A stretch of DNA of 64,000 nucleotides from Artemisia argyi (taxonomy: Eukaryota; Streptophyta; Magnoliopsida; Asterales; Asteraceae). This document shows, one piece after another, positions 1 to 11,469 of this stretch. A program made the position numbers and the translations under genes. Each line of letters opens with the position of its first letter. Positions within the stretch are counted from its first letter, which is position 1. The stretch is taken from positions 146,539,859 through 146,603,858 of the forward strand of contig CM060706.1 of the NCBI GenBank assembly GCA_030686995.1, written 5' to 3'. The notes beneath the pieces are model-generated. The model did no database searches. It had not been told where the DNA came from and saw only the letters and a list, made by a program, of their open reading frames with translations.

Positions 1-15
1 CATAAACATTTTGTT

Positions 16-156
16 TACGCATAACCTTAATTTTTACGCATAACCTGAAAGTTTACGCATAACTTTTCTTACGCGTAAGATTTGAAGTTAACCATAAGAT
101 TTGAAGTTAAGCATAAGATTCACTGTTTACGCATAAGTTCAGGTGTTTACGCGTAA
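16..156 (+). repeat. TACGCRTAA motif cluster in the copia leader
   Basis: Six copies of TACGCATAA or TACGCGTAA stand at 16-24, 35-43, 54-62, 70-78, 128-136 and 148-156. The GCG version sits in the palindrome TTACGCGTAA. A similar cluster occurs in the leader of the non-coding element at 15780-16030. Confidence 0.85.
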
Positions 157-454
157 GAATTTGACTTTTTGACAACTAAACTTCAAACGGCCATAACTTT
201 TGAACCGTAACTCCGTTTTTGACGAATCAGCTGTCAAAACGACCGTGAGACCGAGAAGAAGGACACATTGAACTATCTAAAGATCATTCAAGCCAAGCTT
301 CGAGGCCCAAATCCACTCCGAACGGAAGTTATTGAGGTTTTTAGGTTCTAGATCAAATTTTTCACCATAAAAACTTGCATCAACTTACACTAAACACAAC
401 TCCTATTTTGTTGGAACGATCCAAGAATCAACTTTATCCATCTACAAATCATCA

Positions 455-3400
455 ATGGCAACTCAGCAAGACATTCATGCAGCCGGCGCCGAAAACCGAC
501 CTCCCATGCTGTCAAAGGGTGGATACTCACAGTGGGCTAGTCGTATGATGCGTTATCTTAAGAGCAAAACAAATGGAAGTCTTCTCATCAAATCTATTGT
601 GGATGGACCCTTCAAACCATCACAAGTACTAGACCCTGGTGATCCAAATGGTACCCCCCCCAGTACAACCATACTACAGAGAACAGAATGAGACTGAATA
701 CACTGTGGAAGACAGAAAACAGATTGAAGCTGATGATCAGGCATTTCATTATGTCGTTCTTGGTTTACCTGAAACCATCTATGCTACTGTTGACAGTGAA
801 GTAAGTGCTCATGCAGTCTGGGAAAGAGTCAAGAGGTTAATGTATGGGACAGACATCGGGAAACAGGAAATGGAAACACAATTGCTTAAGGAACTTCGCA
901 AGTTTACTTCAATTCCTGGTGAATCCATAGAGACGTACTACCACAGATTCTGTAAGATCATGAATGATTTATCGAGACACAACCTCAGTCAGACAAATAT
1001 TGCTAACAACACCATTTTTCTGAATGAGTTACAACTAGAATGGGGAAGATATGTCACTATTGTTTATCAGACAAAGAATTTGCATGAAGTGACTTATGAT
1101 CAGGTGTATGATTTCTTGAAGCAAAATCAGGATGAAGCTAATGAAGTAAGAGCTGAATTACTAGCTAAAAAGCATGATCCTCTAGCATTAATGGCTGATA
1201 CACCAACACCTATACCAGTGAACACATAACAACAACCATCATCATCTTCCACTCACAACTACATGCAACCATCCTACATTCAACAACCAACACCGGTCTA
1301 CCAACAACAATTCTACCCACAGCAACAACATGTTATTCCACAACAACAATACCCACATTTCCAAGAACCAGAATTCACTGACAATGATGAAGCTACTGCA
1401 GCCTTGACACAAGCATTTGCTTTTCTGACAAAAGCATTCCAAGGACGCTATTCTACACCAACAAACAACAACCAAAGGATTTCATCGAATACTCGCAACA
1501 GGCAGATCGCTCAGCCGAGCTTCAATATGGGCAATGGAGGCCAAATGGTTGGAGTTTATGGGAATCAGCAAGGATATACTACTGGAATTAACATGGGTAA
1601 TCAGAATATGCAGAATGCAGGTCAGTATGCAGGGAATCAGTATGGTCAGTATGCAGGGAATCAGATGGGTCAGCATGTTGGAAATCAGAGGGGTCAGAAT
1701 GTTGGTAATCAGGCAATGGGTAATCAGAATAGGAATGTGGCAGCTCCAGTTGTTGGGAATTATGGAAATGTGAATCAGGGTAATCCGGTAAAGTGTTTCA
1801 ACTGCCAAGGAGTAGGTCATATGGCAAGGAACTGTCCTACTAAGCCGAACAAGAAAGATCTAGAGTACTTGCAGAAAGCAGTGATGTTGGCACAAAAGGC
1901 TAAGGCAGGGTTTCAGTTGAACGCAGAGGAGAATGATTTTATGGCTCTTATGGATGACATGGAAGATAGAGAGGATATCGATGCGAACTGCATATTCATG
2001 GCGAATCTTCAGGAAGCTAAGTATGACACGGATTCTGACACACTTCCTGTTTATGACACCAATGCACCATCTGAGGTACCAAATTTCAACGCATGTCACA
2101 ATAATGATATATTTGATATGTCTCCTCATGAGGAACAACATTCTGAGAAGCTAGCACCCACTTATGATACATACCTGGACACGCCAAGTAGTAGCAATAC
2201 TCCTTCAGCAACTCCAGATGTGAATCATAATGGAGGCTTCGTTTCACAGCATGCTGAGAATGATGAGGAAACACATGCTTTATTTGAATCATTATTAAAT
2301 AATTGTGGTATTGAAATCGAGAAAGTGAAAAAGGTCAATCGCGATGTTAATGCCGCGAATGAGAAACTGACCACTGAGCTTGAGAGATACAAGGAAAATG
2401 CAAAAAGTTTTCAAATTCACAAAGAACGCGAGTCAGAATTTGAAATTGGTTATAAGAAATTACTTGTTAAAGATAGGGAATGGAAAAACAAGTTTGCTAA
2501 TCTTGAAATAAGTTCAACAAAAACCATTAACTCTTTAAAATAAGAAATTTCTGAATTAACAAACCAACTTTCAAAACAAAAAACAGCTTATACCAATCTT
2601 GAAAAAGAACGGGATGAGTTGAAAAAGGACTTTGCAAAGAAAGAAGATAAACTTTTGGAAGAAATCGTAGAGTCAGAACACAAGATTGCACATCTAGAAG
2701 AATTGGTGGTTAAGTCGGGTCAGTCAAGTCAAACTATGAAAATGATTTCAAACCAAACTAATCCGATTTACCATATGAAACACAAAATGGCTCTCGGTAA
2801 CAACAATCCTTGTAATCTCAAGAAAGCTCAGGATGAACAGAATGTTTTGTATAATGGTAGTGTTTTTTACACCAAACATGATCCTTCCGTCGTTCGAGAT
2901 TCTGTGCAAACGATAGAACATGTCGAAGATAGCATTATTAAAATGAAACAAAAGGATTTGAAACCCATTGATTACAAAAAATTGAACAAACTTTCGGGTA
3001 TTACTTTTGTTCCACAAAAAGAACCATCTGTGTTTTCCATAAAAAGACCATTCTCGAAAATGTTTTCTAAGAAAGTAGTTGCTTCCAAATCGCTTTCAAA
3101 CATGGAACAGATGTCTTCAAACAACACTTTTAACTCAAGTGCTGCCAGAGGATATCTTGATGATCTTAAAACAAGAATTGGGCAACTTAAAAGGACTTTA
3201 GAATCAAAAACGAGACTTAATGAGATTAACTGGAATTCCACGGTTCATTTACAGCTTAAAAAGATTCTTGAAAATGAATTTGCTCCTCAAATTAATAACA
3301 TTCATGCTCGTGTAATTCACTTTGAACAAGCATTTTTGAAAGAAACAGCTGACTTCGTCATGGATCACAAATTCCTGATAAAGAAGGCTAATGAATCTTT

Positions 3401-4706
3401 TGAGCAAATCAATATTTTGGAAAACCTAAATGATTCTCTCTTCGAAGCTGTTATGACCACTGACATCATGTCCATCATTTTACAAACATATTCGGTTCAA
3501 GACGATGAACGACTAAGAGCTGAGACCTCCGCAATTGTTTCAAAATATGAAAATGCTCTTATAAAGCTTGAAAAAGAAAATGTGTCATATTTTAAACAAC
3601 TTGATCGAAAAAAGGAAGAATGCAAGTATGACAAATTGTCGTATGAGCGTGACTTAAAGAAAATGAAAGAGCAAAATGATCTTTTGAGGACTCAGCTTGA
3701 AAATCAAAAAGGACAGGGTGAGGAAACTAAGTTTGCAAAACCATTCACTTCGGAGAAACCAAATGTTTCAAACACGGTTTAAAAACCAAAAATGTCAATT
3801 TCACGGTTTACTCCAAAAGTCGATGAGAAAAAGGATTTGACAAAACCAGTCACTCCAACACCCTTGCCCAAGAAAAGTGAAAATGAAAAGATTGCTGATA
3901 AAGGAAAAGCGGTTGTCGAAACACCAAAAGTGATAGCACCTGGCCTTTTTAGGATTAGTCCCACTAGTGCGTCTGCCTCAACATCTAAGACAAATTACAA
4001 GTGCATTAAGGATAATTCTAAAAAATCTAGGGATGCTAAAAATGACAACAATATAAATCCTAATGTGTGTGCCTTACCTTCTACAGGATTAGAAAGCACC
4101 TCTAGGAGCAGCAGACTAAAGCCTAGGAGCAATACAAGGAACAATAGAGTCTCGCCTGTCTCTAAGAGTAGTAGCAAGAATAAAGTTGAAGATGTAGAAG
4201 AACACCCTAGGAATTTATCGCTTTGTAATAAGAAACATGATTTATCTGAATGTAATGTCAAAAGTACTGTTTCTAATGCATGTAATGACTCTGTTTGTTT
4301 AATATGCAAGAAATGTTTAATTAATGATGTTCATGATGAATGTGTTTCTAAGAATGTGAATGTTTCGCCTGAACAGAAGAATGTTCCAAAAAGACCTAGT
4401 GCTAGATCCAGATCTATAGAAAGATTAGTTGCACGATTTAGGACTACCACTATTAGTCGAATGCCTAGGAACTATCTTAAGTTTTGTATGTGGATTCCGA
4501 CGGGTAGAGAGTTCACTCTTCAGGACGGCAAATTAGAAATAGCTCAAGCTAAACAAGTAGCAACTGTCTATGAGTGTGATTCTGCTTTTACTCCTAACCC
4601 CATGGAACCAAATTCAAAACGGTTTCCAAATACAAACTCTTCTGTTATTGGCAGGTTATCGAAATATGTCTTTGGATCGTCGACTCGGGTTGCTCCAAGC
4701 ACATGA
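455..4706 (+). pseudogene. gag: copia gag polyprotein with coiled-coil extension, disrupted
   Basis: Gag forms the particle shell and binds the element RNA. The start at 455 opens a typical copia gag N-terminus. A run of eight Cs (654-661) shifts the frame; one C fewer would keep it. The UBN2-type gag region follows (about 700-1200), then a Gln/Asn-rich stretch, then a CCHC knuckle (CFNCQGVGHMARNC, from 1795), then a long Lys/Glu-rich coiled-coil region (2280-3770). In-frame stops lie at 1227-1229, 2541-2543 and 3780-3782, each with open sequence continuing beyond it in the same frame. The gag frame ends at 4706, about 109 bases inside the start of the open pol frame, which lies in the -1 phase. 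Such an overlap could be natural, with pol made by frameshifting, or could be decay. Confidence 0.88.
1545..1780 (+). repeat. in-frame GNQ-rich minisatellite in gag
   Basis: Imperfect repeats of about 24 and 12 bases built on GGNAAYCAG encode Gly-Asn-Gln-x-Gly-Gln units (for example GNQYGQYAGNQMGQ) just before the zinc knuckle. This is a low-complexity, probably disordered RNA-binding linker that has expanded by slippage. The reverse strand is also open here, a by-product of the repeat. Confidence 0.75.
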
Positions 4707-7700
4707 CCGGGAACTTAAAGCTGCTGATCAATTTCATTTGGAAATTCATGGGAACTGTACGCTTTGGAAATGATCATGTAGCAGCTATTCTGGGTTTTGG
4801 AGATCTTCTGTTTGGGAATTTTTTGATCACTCGAGTTTACTACGTCGAAGGGTTGGGACACAACTTGTTTTCAGTTGGGCAGTTTTGTGATGCAGATTTA
4901 GAAGTTGCATTCAGGAGAAACACGGTTTTCATAAGAAATTTGGTTGGTGATGATCTCTTAACTGGTAATCGTGGTACAAACTTGTATGCTATCGACATCA
5001 ACCAAATGGCTTCTACATCACCAATTTGTCTCATGACAAGGGCAACCGAAACTAAGTCCTGGCTGTGGCATAGAAGATTATCCCATCTCAATTTCGACAC
5101 CATCAACAAGTTAGCCAAAGACAACATAGTCATCGGACTTCCCAAGTTCAAATACACCAAGGAACACCTTTGTCCATCATGCGAACAAGGAAAAAGTAAA
5201 AGAGCATCATATAAACCCAAAACCGTACCTAGTTCAGAAGCAAGGTTACATTTGTTGCACATAGACTTATGTGGCCCAATGAGAGTTGAAAGCATTAATG
5301 GGAAGAAGTATATTCTTGTTATTGTTGATGATTATTCAAGATATACTTGGGTAAAGTTTTTGAGGTCAAAATACGAAGCACCAGGTATCATCATCACCTT
5401 TTTGAAGCGTATTCAAGTTCTACTTCAAGCTCCAGTAAGGATTGTAAGAACAGATAATGGCACAGAATTCACAAATCAGGAGTTAAGAACCTATTTTGAA
5501 GATGTTGGAATCACTCACCAAACATCAGTTGTTAGAACTCCACAGCAGAATGGGGTAGTTGAAAGAAGAAACCGAACTCTTGTGGAAGCTGCTCGCACAA
5601 TGCTGATATATTCTTGTGCACCACTATTCTTATGGGCTGATGCTGTTGCCACTGCTTGTTTCACTCAAAACCGATCCCTAGTACATCCAAGATTCAATAA
5701 AACCCCATATGAGCTTGTGAATAACCGGAAACCTGACATCTCTTACCTTCACGTGTTTGGCGCTTTGTGCTATCCGACGAACGACAGAGAAGATCTAGGA
5801 AAGTTGAAAGCTAAGGGTGATATTGGAATCTTCATTGGATATTCAGAAAACTCGAGGGCATTCAGGGTGTATAATAGAAGAACAAAAAGGATAATGGAGA
5901 CGATGAATGTGAAGTTTGACGAGATTTCACAAATGGCTTCTGAGAGATACGCTCTAGAACCCGTGCTTAATCCAGTGGCTTCTAATCAAAACGGATTAGG
6001 ACCCGCACCAAACATGAAGACTTCTGGACACATCAGTTCAGGACTCGTGCCTCAAGGAGCTCAGTCAACAAACACGGATAAACCTTCAGAACAAGAACTG
6101 GAAAATTTCTTCGAGTTAATGTTTGATGAATACTATGGTGGAACTTCGACAAATGCATCTCCACAACATTCCGCTGCACCCGCTCAAAACCATCAACCAC
6201 CACCACCATCACAGGATGCATCTACCACAATCGAAGCTGAAGCACCAACTACATCAACATCATCTACATCTACTCAAGCAACTCCAGTACTTGAAACTGA
6301 ACTACCAAGCGTTGATGAGCAAAATCAAAACACTAATTTTCAAGAAGAACCTACAACTAATTCAAACGATGTTGCGTTAGAAGAAGAAGAAGTATTTGAA
6401 AACCCGTTTGCAACAGACTCTGCTGAATCTTCTTCAAGGTTACAAGAACCATCTAACACACATTCGTTACACCCAAGGTACCCTTCTACGTTTCAATGGA
6501 CAAAAGACCATCCAATAGAACATGTTATTGGTGAACCTTCAAAGCCAGTTCAGACAAGGAGACAACTTGCCACCGATCTCGAATTGTGCATTTACGTTTG
6601 CTCAATCAGCCTCAAAGAACCAAAGAACATTCGGGAAGCAATGGCAGAAAACCCTTGGATTGAAGCGATGCAGGAGGAATTTCTTCAATACCTGTTACAT
6701 GATAGTTGGGAACTTGTTGAACAACCACTTGATAAACGTGTTCTTGATCTCAAGTGGTTGTGGAAGAACAAACTGGATGAGGAAATGACTGTTATTCGCA
6801 ACAAAGCTCGTCTCGTGGCTAAAGGTTATCCACAAGAAGAAGGGATACATTTCGAGGAATCATTCGCGCCTGTAGCTAGACTTGAAGCAGTCCGGATCTT
6901 CTTAGCCTATGCAGCTCACAAAAACATCACAGTCTATCAGATGGACATTAAGACAGCTTTCTTGAATGGAACTCTGAAAGAAGAAGTGTATGTGAGTCAG
7001 CCAGAGGGATTCATCGACAAAGATCATCCAGACTACGTCTACAAGCTTAAGAAAGCAATTTATGGTTTAAAACAAGCTCCAAGAGCGTGGTATGACGAAC
7101 TATCATCTTTCTTGCTCAAAAACAATTTCACAAAAGGAACGGTTGATGACACCTTGTTTATCAATAAATTCAAAGATGACATTTTGATCGTTCAAATTTA
7201 CGTGGACGACATTATTTTTGGATCAACCAATCCTAACCATTCAAAACATTTTGAAAATCTCATGAAAAGTAAATTTGAAATGTCCATGATGGGGGAACTA
7301 AAATTCTTTCTTGGTTTACAAATACACCAATCCCCTCGTGGTATTTTTATCAATCAAGCTAAATATACAATCGAGATTTTGAAAAAACATGGAATGGAAA
7401 ACTGTGATTCTGTTGGTACGCCAATGGTCACTTCACCAAAAATAGGTGCTGATTTGTTTGGGAAACCCATTGATCCAAAGAAATATCGGAGCATGATCGG
7501 TTCTCTCATGTACCTAACTGCTAGCCGACCCGATATTCAATTTGCTGTTTGTTTATTAGCACGGTTTCAGGCAAAGCCTACCGAACTTCACCTTAAAGAG
7601 GTTAAAAGGATCTTTCGGTACCTACGAAGCACCATTAACATGGGACTTTGGTATCCGAAGGATTCGGGGTTTAATCTAACAGCATTTTCAGATGCAGACC

Positions 7701-8176
7701 ATGCTGGTGATCAAGTTACAGCAAAGAGTACATCAGGTGGAGCACAATTTTTGGGTGAAAAGCTAGTAAGCTGGTCGTCAAAGAAACAGGATTGTACTGC
7801 ACTATCAACTGCCGAAGCCGAGTATGTGTCTCTATCTGCGTGTTGTGCCCAAGTTCTTTGGATGCGGACATAGCTAACAGATTATGGCTTTACTTTTGAC
7901 AGAATACCTATGTATTGTGACTCAAAAAGTGCCATAGCCATCTCGTGCAATCCCGTACATCACTCTAAGACGAAGCATATCAAAGTCCGCTACCATTTCA
8001 TCAAAGAACACGTGGAAGAGGGTACTGTTGAATTATTTTTCGTTAAGACTGATTACCAACTCGCCGATCTATTTACTAAAGCCCTTCCAAAAGAACGGTT
8101 TGACTATTTAGCTCGACGAATTGGCATGCGAAGCCTAACTCCTGAAGAGCTAGAACGTCTTCTCGAATCTTCTTGA
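4598..8176 (+). pseudogene. pol: copia pol: protease, integrase, reverse transcriptase, RNase H, one nonsense codon
   Basis: Pol carries the enzymes that process, copy and insert the element. The frame opens at 4598. The aspartic protease signature [13 protein letters not shown] starts at 4673. The integrase zinc finger (WHRRLSH and CPSCEQ) lies at about 5060-5190, with the catalytic triad D (5264), D (5453) and E (5561). The RVT_2 reverse transcriptase spans about 6690-7440 with YVDD at 7199-7210. RNase H follows with the TAEAEY motif near 7811. A single TAG at 7871-7873 follows WMRT; the same frame continues at once to 8176 through the conserved DxKSAI, KTKH and ADLFTKAL motifs, so this looks like a recent CAG-to-TAG change. 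All visible catalytic residues are kept. Confidence 0.94.
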
Positions 8177-8742
8177 AAAATGTTTTCAAAATCGCTTCGC
8201 TGTAAATATTTTTTTGAAAAACAAAATACAAAATTTGAAAAACCAACAAAAACAAAATACAAAAATATAAAATTTTCAAAAAATACAAAAACAATATAAA
8301 ATCAAAAAAATCCAAAAATATTCTTCTCACGACATGTCTCTCGTATAAATCAATATTTTGTACGTGTCTAGAAATGTATTTCAAAAATGATACGGACATG
8401 TACAGATGCTTGAACGGGAGTTCTTTAAATGTTTTTCTAAAAACATGTCGTTTCTCAAAAGTTTCTTCACGATGGCTTTCGTATACATCAGTACGAAACT
8501 CGTACTTAAATGATGACTTCTGATTATTTTTCAAATCAAGGACTCGTACGTTCAATGACGAAATTCTTTTCAAAAAGTTCGAGTCTAAACAAACAAAAAA
8601 GATTTCAAGCATAAACTCGTTTTCAAAACAAAATTCTTGAGCACTTTTTCAAGATTGTTCAAAAGATTTCTCAAAATCTCTCAAAATTAGTGCTCAAGAT
8701 AACTCCCTCAAAACCCTTAATAATTTTAAATATGCTATCATT

Positions 8743-10742
8743 AAGGGGGAGTATATAAAGAAAAAATGTTCCAATTTCATGCAAAATTAAATCTGTCTAT
8801 CTCTCTAAAAAGCCTTTTTATTAATCAGTTGATATCAAAAATATCACGATATGCTATTTTTGAGGGGGAGAAGACATGATTAAAATGTGATCAAAGATGT
8901 TTAAAGCTTGTGACTGAATCTTAAAAGAGCTAGACTCAGAATGTACCTATGAATTGACGAAGCTTAAAATGCCAGTAATCGAAAAGACTTGTCCTGGACG
9001 GGTAATAATTTCAAGCTAGTCTAACTAGTGATGTAAGCGTGTCTCGAATAGGACTTGTCTGAGTAGAATGTACCATATCGAGAGACTTTCTTTGGACTTG
9101 ACCAGGACGGGTAATAATTTCAAGCTAGTCTAACTAGTGATGTAAGCGTGTCTCGAATCGGTCATGTTCACTGAAAGTGGATCAATTCAAAAAGTGCAAA
9201 CTCCTCACGCATGTGCAAATTTCTTAAAAATTCATGAGCACATGTGAAGGGGGAGTCCTTCAAAAGCTGCAAAACTCTCAAAGTGGTAACAACAAAGTGT
9301 TTCATTATCATAAACACTTTGAGAGATTTTCAATAAATGGTTTCATAGCAATTATAGGATAGTCATGGAGTTATAAGGTGACTAAGGTTAGGAAAACCGT
9401 CCTATGATCCGCCAGAGCCGGAGGGATCTACCCAAGGACAAATCCAATAGATTAGAATTAGAAGACCTTAGGTATGATTGAAAAAAGGAGAAAATGAGAA
9501 AGGAGAAAGAAGGGGTTGAAGAATTAAAAAGAAAAGTTATGAAAAAGGGTGAATAGAAATAGCCCTCCAAATGTTTAACCTTAGGGCAGACACCGGGTAC
9601 AATTCGTATGCTACTGGTTGTTACTAAGGTGACACCGGTATTGAAGACAAAGACGTCATAGACCCAGTGACGCACTGCACTAAACCTTCTTAACCACTCA
9701 AGTTCTCTTAAAAGAGCTTGTTTCATTCTCACGGGGAACCGGTGTAATCTATCGACCTGTCTCTTAGAGATGGTTGATATTGAAGCAGGAGACCTCTCCC
9801 TAATCTCCGCATAGGAAACCAAATGTTCACTTATCGAGTCTAGAGCCCCGAGATTCATCAAAAGATCTCATAGGAACACATGATATTTCTACACTGGTTG
9901 TTCAACATTAAGGACGCCAGATGTAAACTTAAGAGTCCTATGCAGATCTCGGCAATCTGCCAGAACATTTTTGAGAGGATTCACTTTTGTGATTCTCAGT
10001 GATTGAATGGAAATTCCTGCCAGGGTCAACAACAAGCAGCCCTGACAGCAGGTCACTTCGGTAATTCTTTATGGGTTACGCTTAGTGTTCGCGGTGGTTT
10101 CAAACGGTCTACAGTCGTGGAGTGATCCCCAGCGACTCACCCAGTCATTGAGCTACTAAGTAGGTCTTGTAAGCTCTCTCGAGAGTATCTGACATGGGAA
10201 CGGCCTTGGTAAGGGTTAGAAGGAGTCTTCACACTATGTTGTTGACGATCTCTAATTCTTATCTGTAAGTACCAGATGTTTTATTGCTAACTGTTTACCT
10301 GCAGGGACACATCATCTCTATGGCGACAGATTCCACATGCTCATACATGCATCTCGAAGTCAAAGGAAAGTTCTCGCAAAGATCAAAGCAAAGAAAGGTT
10401 CAAAGAAAGATTCTACGTAATGAGAAAGAATCTACAGAAGTAAAGTGACAAAGATCTGTGTGAAAGAACGGGAACTACAAATGCATGTATCACAAAGACT
10501 GAAGATGTATGAGCATGTTGGAATGGCGAATAACCACCACAGACGCAGAAGTGACAAAAGGCAGATAACTCCACATCAAAAAGGAACAAAGAACGATGAA
10601 AAATCAGTTATCAAAGATCATAAAGCATGAAGGAACAAAGACTAAAGACTATTCTACAACGACACACAAAGTTAAAGACAAAGAACACGGAAGACCCACT
10701 CACGTGGAGCATCATTCGAATGACCACCCCTTAGGGGGAGAT
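8743..10742 (+). promoter_or_regulatory. four repeated polypurine tracts (RGGGGGAG)
   Basis: Near-identical tracts lie at 8743-8751 (AAGGGGGAG), 8862-8870 (GAGGGGGAG), 9247-9255 (AAGGGGGAG) and 10732-10740 (TAGGGGGAG). Only the last abuts the LTR and is the expected plus-strand primer. Multiple tracts of this kind upstream of the 3' LTR are a known Sirevirus trait. Confidence 0.8.
8996..9158 (+). repeat. 54-bp perfect direct repeat, 109-bp period
   Basis: Bases 8996-9049 and 9105-9158 are identical (starting GGACGGGTAATAATTTC). Each copy contains the imperfect palindrome CTAGTCTAACTAG. Perfect identity suggests a recent duplication or selection within the 3' spacer. Confidence 0.9.
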
Positions 10743-11159
10743 TGTTAGCATTAAAAAATATGTATTATGAAGTGATGGTCATTCTCATATTGTAACTTTG
10801 TGTCGTTTGTTAAGATTAGTAATAGTTTAGTCATTGGGCCTTGGACTTGGCAAGCTAATATGTTATGTGCTATGTTTCATAAGCCTTGTTATCTTACCAT
10901 GTAACCAAGTCCAAGCCCAAGCCCATAGAAAGCCCATCAAAGCCTATGTATGGAACTATATAACGCACCTTACCTCTCATTTGTAAGGTGTGCTTGTGTG
11001 TGTATTGTGTGTGTTTTTTAATAAAAGCTCTCTTATTTCATCTCTTATTCTCTCATTTACACAACATATACATAACATCAAGTCACCATCTTTCATCTCT
11101 TCTTCATCATCTTCTAGTGCTTATATTTGTGTTAAAGTTGATATATCTAAGGTCCTACA
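10743..11159 (+). mobile_element. 3' LTR of the plus-strand copia (417 bp)
   Basis: It begins TGTTAGC directly after a purine tract and ends CCTACA, with the TG...CA termini of LTRs. A TATA box (TATATAA, 10957-10963) and a polyadenylation signal (AATAAA, 11020-11025) place U3, R and U5. U3 holds an inverted repeat, TTGGACTTGG (10841-10850) and CCAAGTCCAA (10905-10914), about 45 bases upstream of the TATA box. The ends TGTTAG and GTCCTACA are shared with the LTRs of the element at 15123-18648. Confidence 0.9.
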
Positions 11160-11419
11160 CTTGCCCAAGGAAGCAAGCTTCTTTTGATGACAAAAGAAAG
11201 ACTGCTCAAAAGGGAAAGCAGAGTTATCAGGGTAAAGGAAAAAGACCAATGGAGTAGGTTGTGTTGGGTAGGATAAGTAGGATTGGTGTAGGATGCTTGT
11301 GGTAGTTATCTTTGTTTCCTGTTTGTGTCTGTGTCAAGGTTGACTGTGTCTGTTGGAAGAATGAATGTAACCCTTGAAAATGATGAATAAAAATCTTTAT
11401 CTTTTGAATGATACATGTA
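11160..11419. other. unassigned segment between two copia elements
   Basis: This is either the 3' non-coding end of the minus-strand copia, with the plus-strand copia inserted into it, or a piece of older sequence. On the plus strand a short Lys/Gln/Gly-rich frame ends at a TAG (11255-11257), followed by T/G-rich sequence and AATAAA near 11386, which looks like a gene 3' end. I do not recognise the peptide. The first five bases, CTTGC, should match the left flank of the plus-strand copia. Confidence 0.35.
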
Positions 11420-11469
11420 GCCTCCCCTTAACTAATGACTAACTACTAATGCCTCCCCTCAATAATAGC

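Larger units (their letters stand above)
8177..10742 (+). other. 3' spacer of the plus-strand copia, non-coding
   Basis: About 2.5 kb lies between RNase H and the 3' LTR. I see no env-like or other convincing ORF; the open frames here are short, with unremarkable composition. It starts very A-rich, with near-repeats of CAAAATACAAAA. It holds a 54-base direct repeat and four purine tracts, annotated separately. Confidence 0.8.
1..11159 (+). mobile_element. Ty1/copia LTR retrotransposon, Sirevirus-like, 5' end outside window
   Basis: The order leader, gag with a CCHC knuckle, coiled-coil region, protease, integrase, reverse transcriptase, RNase H, long 3' spacer and 3' LTR is that of a Ty1/copia element. 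A long gag extension, a 2.5-kb 3' spacer and repeated polypurine tracts are known of the Sirevirus lineage, and all are seen here. The 3' LTR (10743-11159) has no copy in the first 450 bases, so the 5' LTR and primer site lie left of the window. The bases after the LTR (CTTGC, 11160-11164) should be one half of the target duplication. Gag carries one frameshift and several stops and pol one stop, so this copy is dead as it stands but still well preserved. Confidence 0.93.

Noticed and set aside
8076..8612. 178-codon minus-strand ORF
   Set aside because: It overlaps the RNase H end and low-complexity A-rich sequence; antisense and compositionally biased.
9388..9861. 157-codon minus-strand ORF in the copia 3' spacer, considered as env-like
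   Set aside because: Antisense to the element, with no signal peptide, coiled coil or membrane pattern expected of an env-like protein.
11160..11419. 3' LTR of the minus-strand copia
   Set aside because: It shows no similarity to that element's 5' LTR at 29812-30344 and lacks the TGTTGG start after the purine tract.
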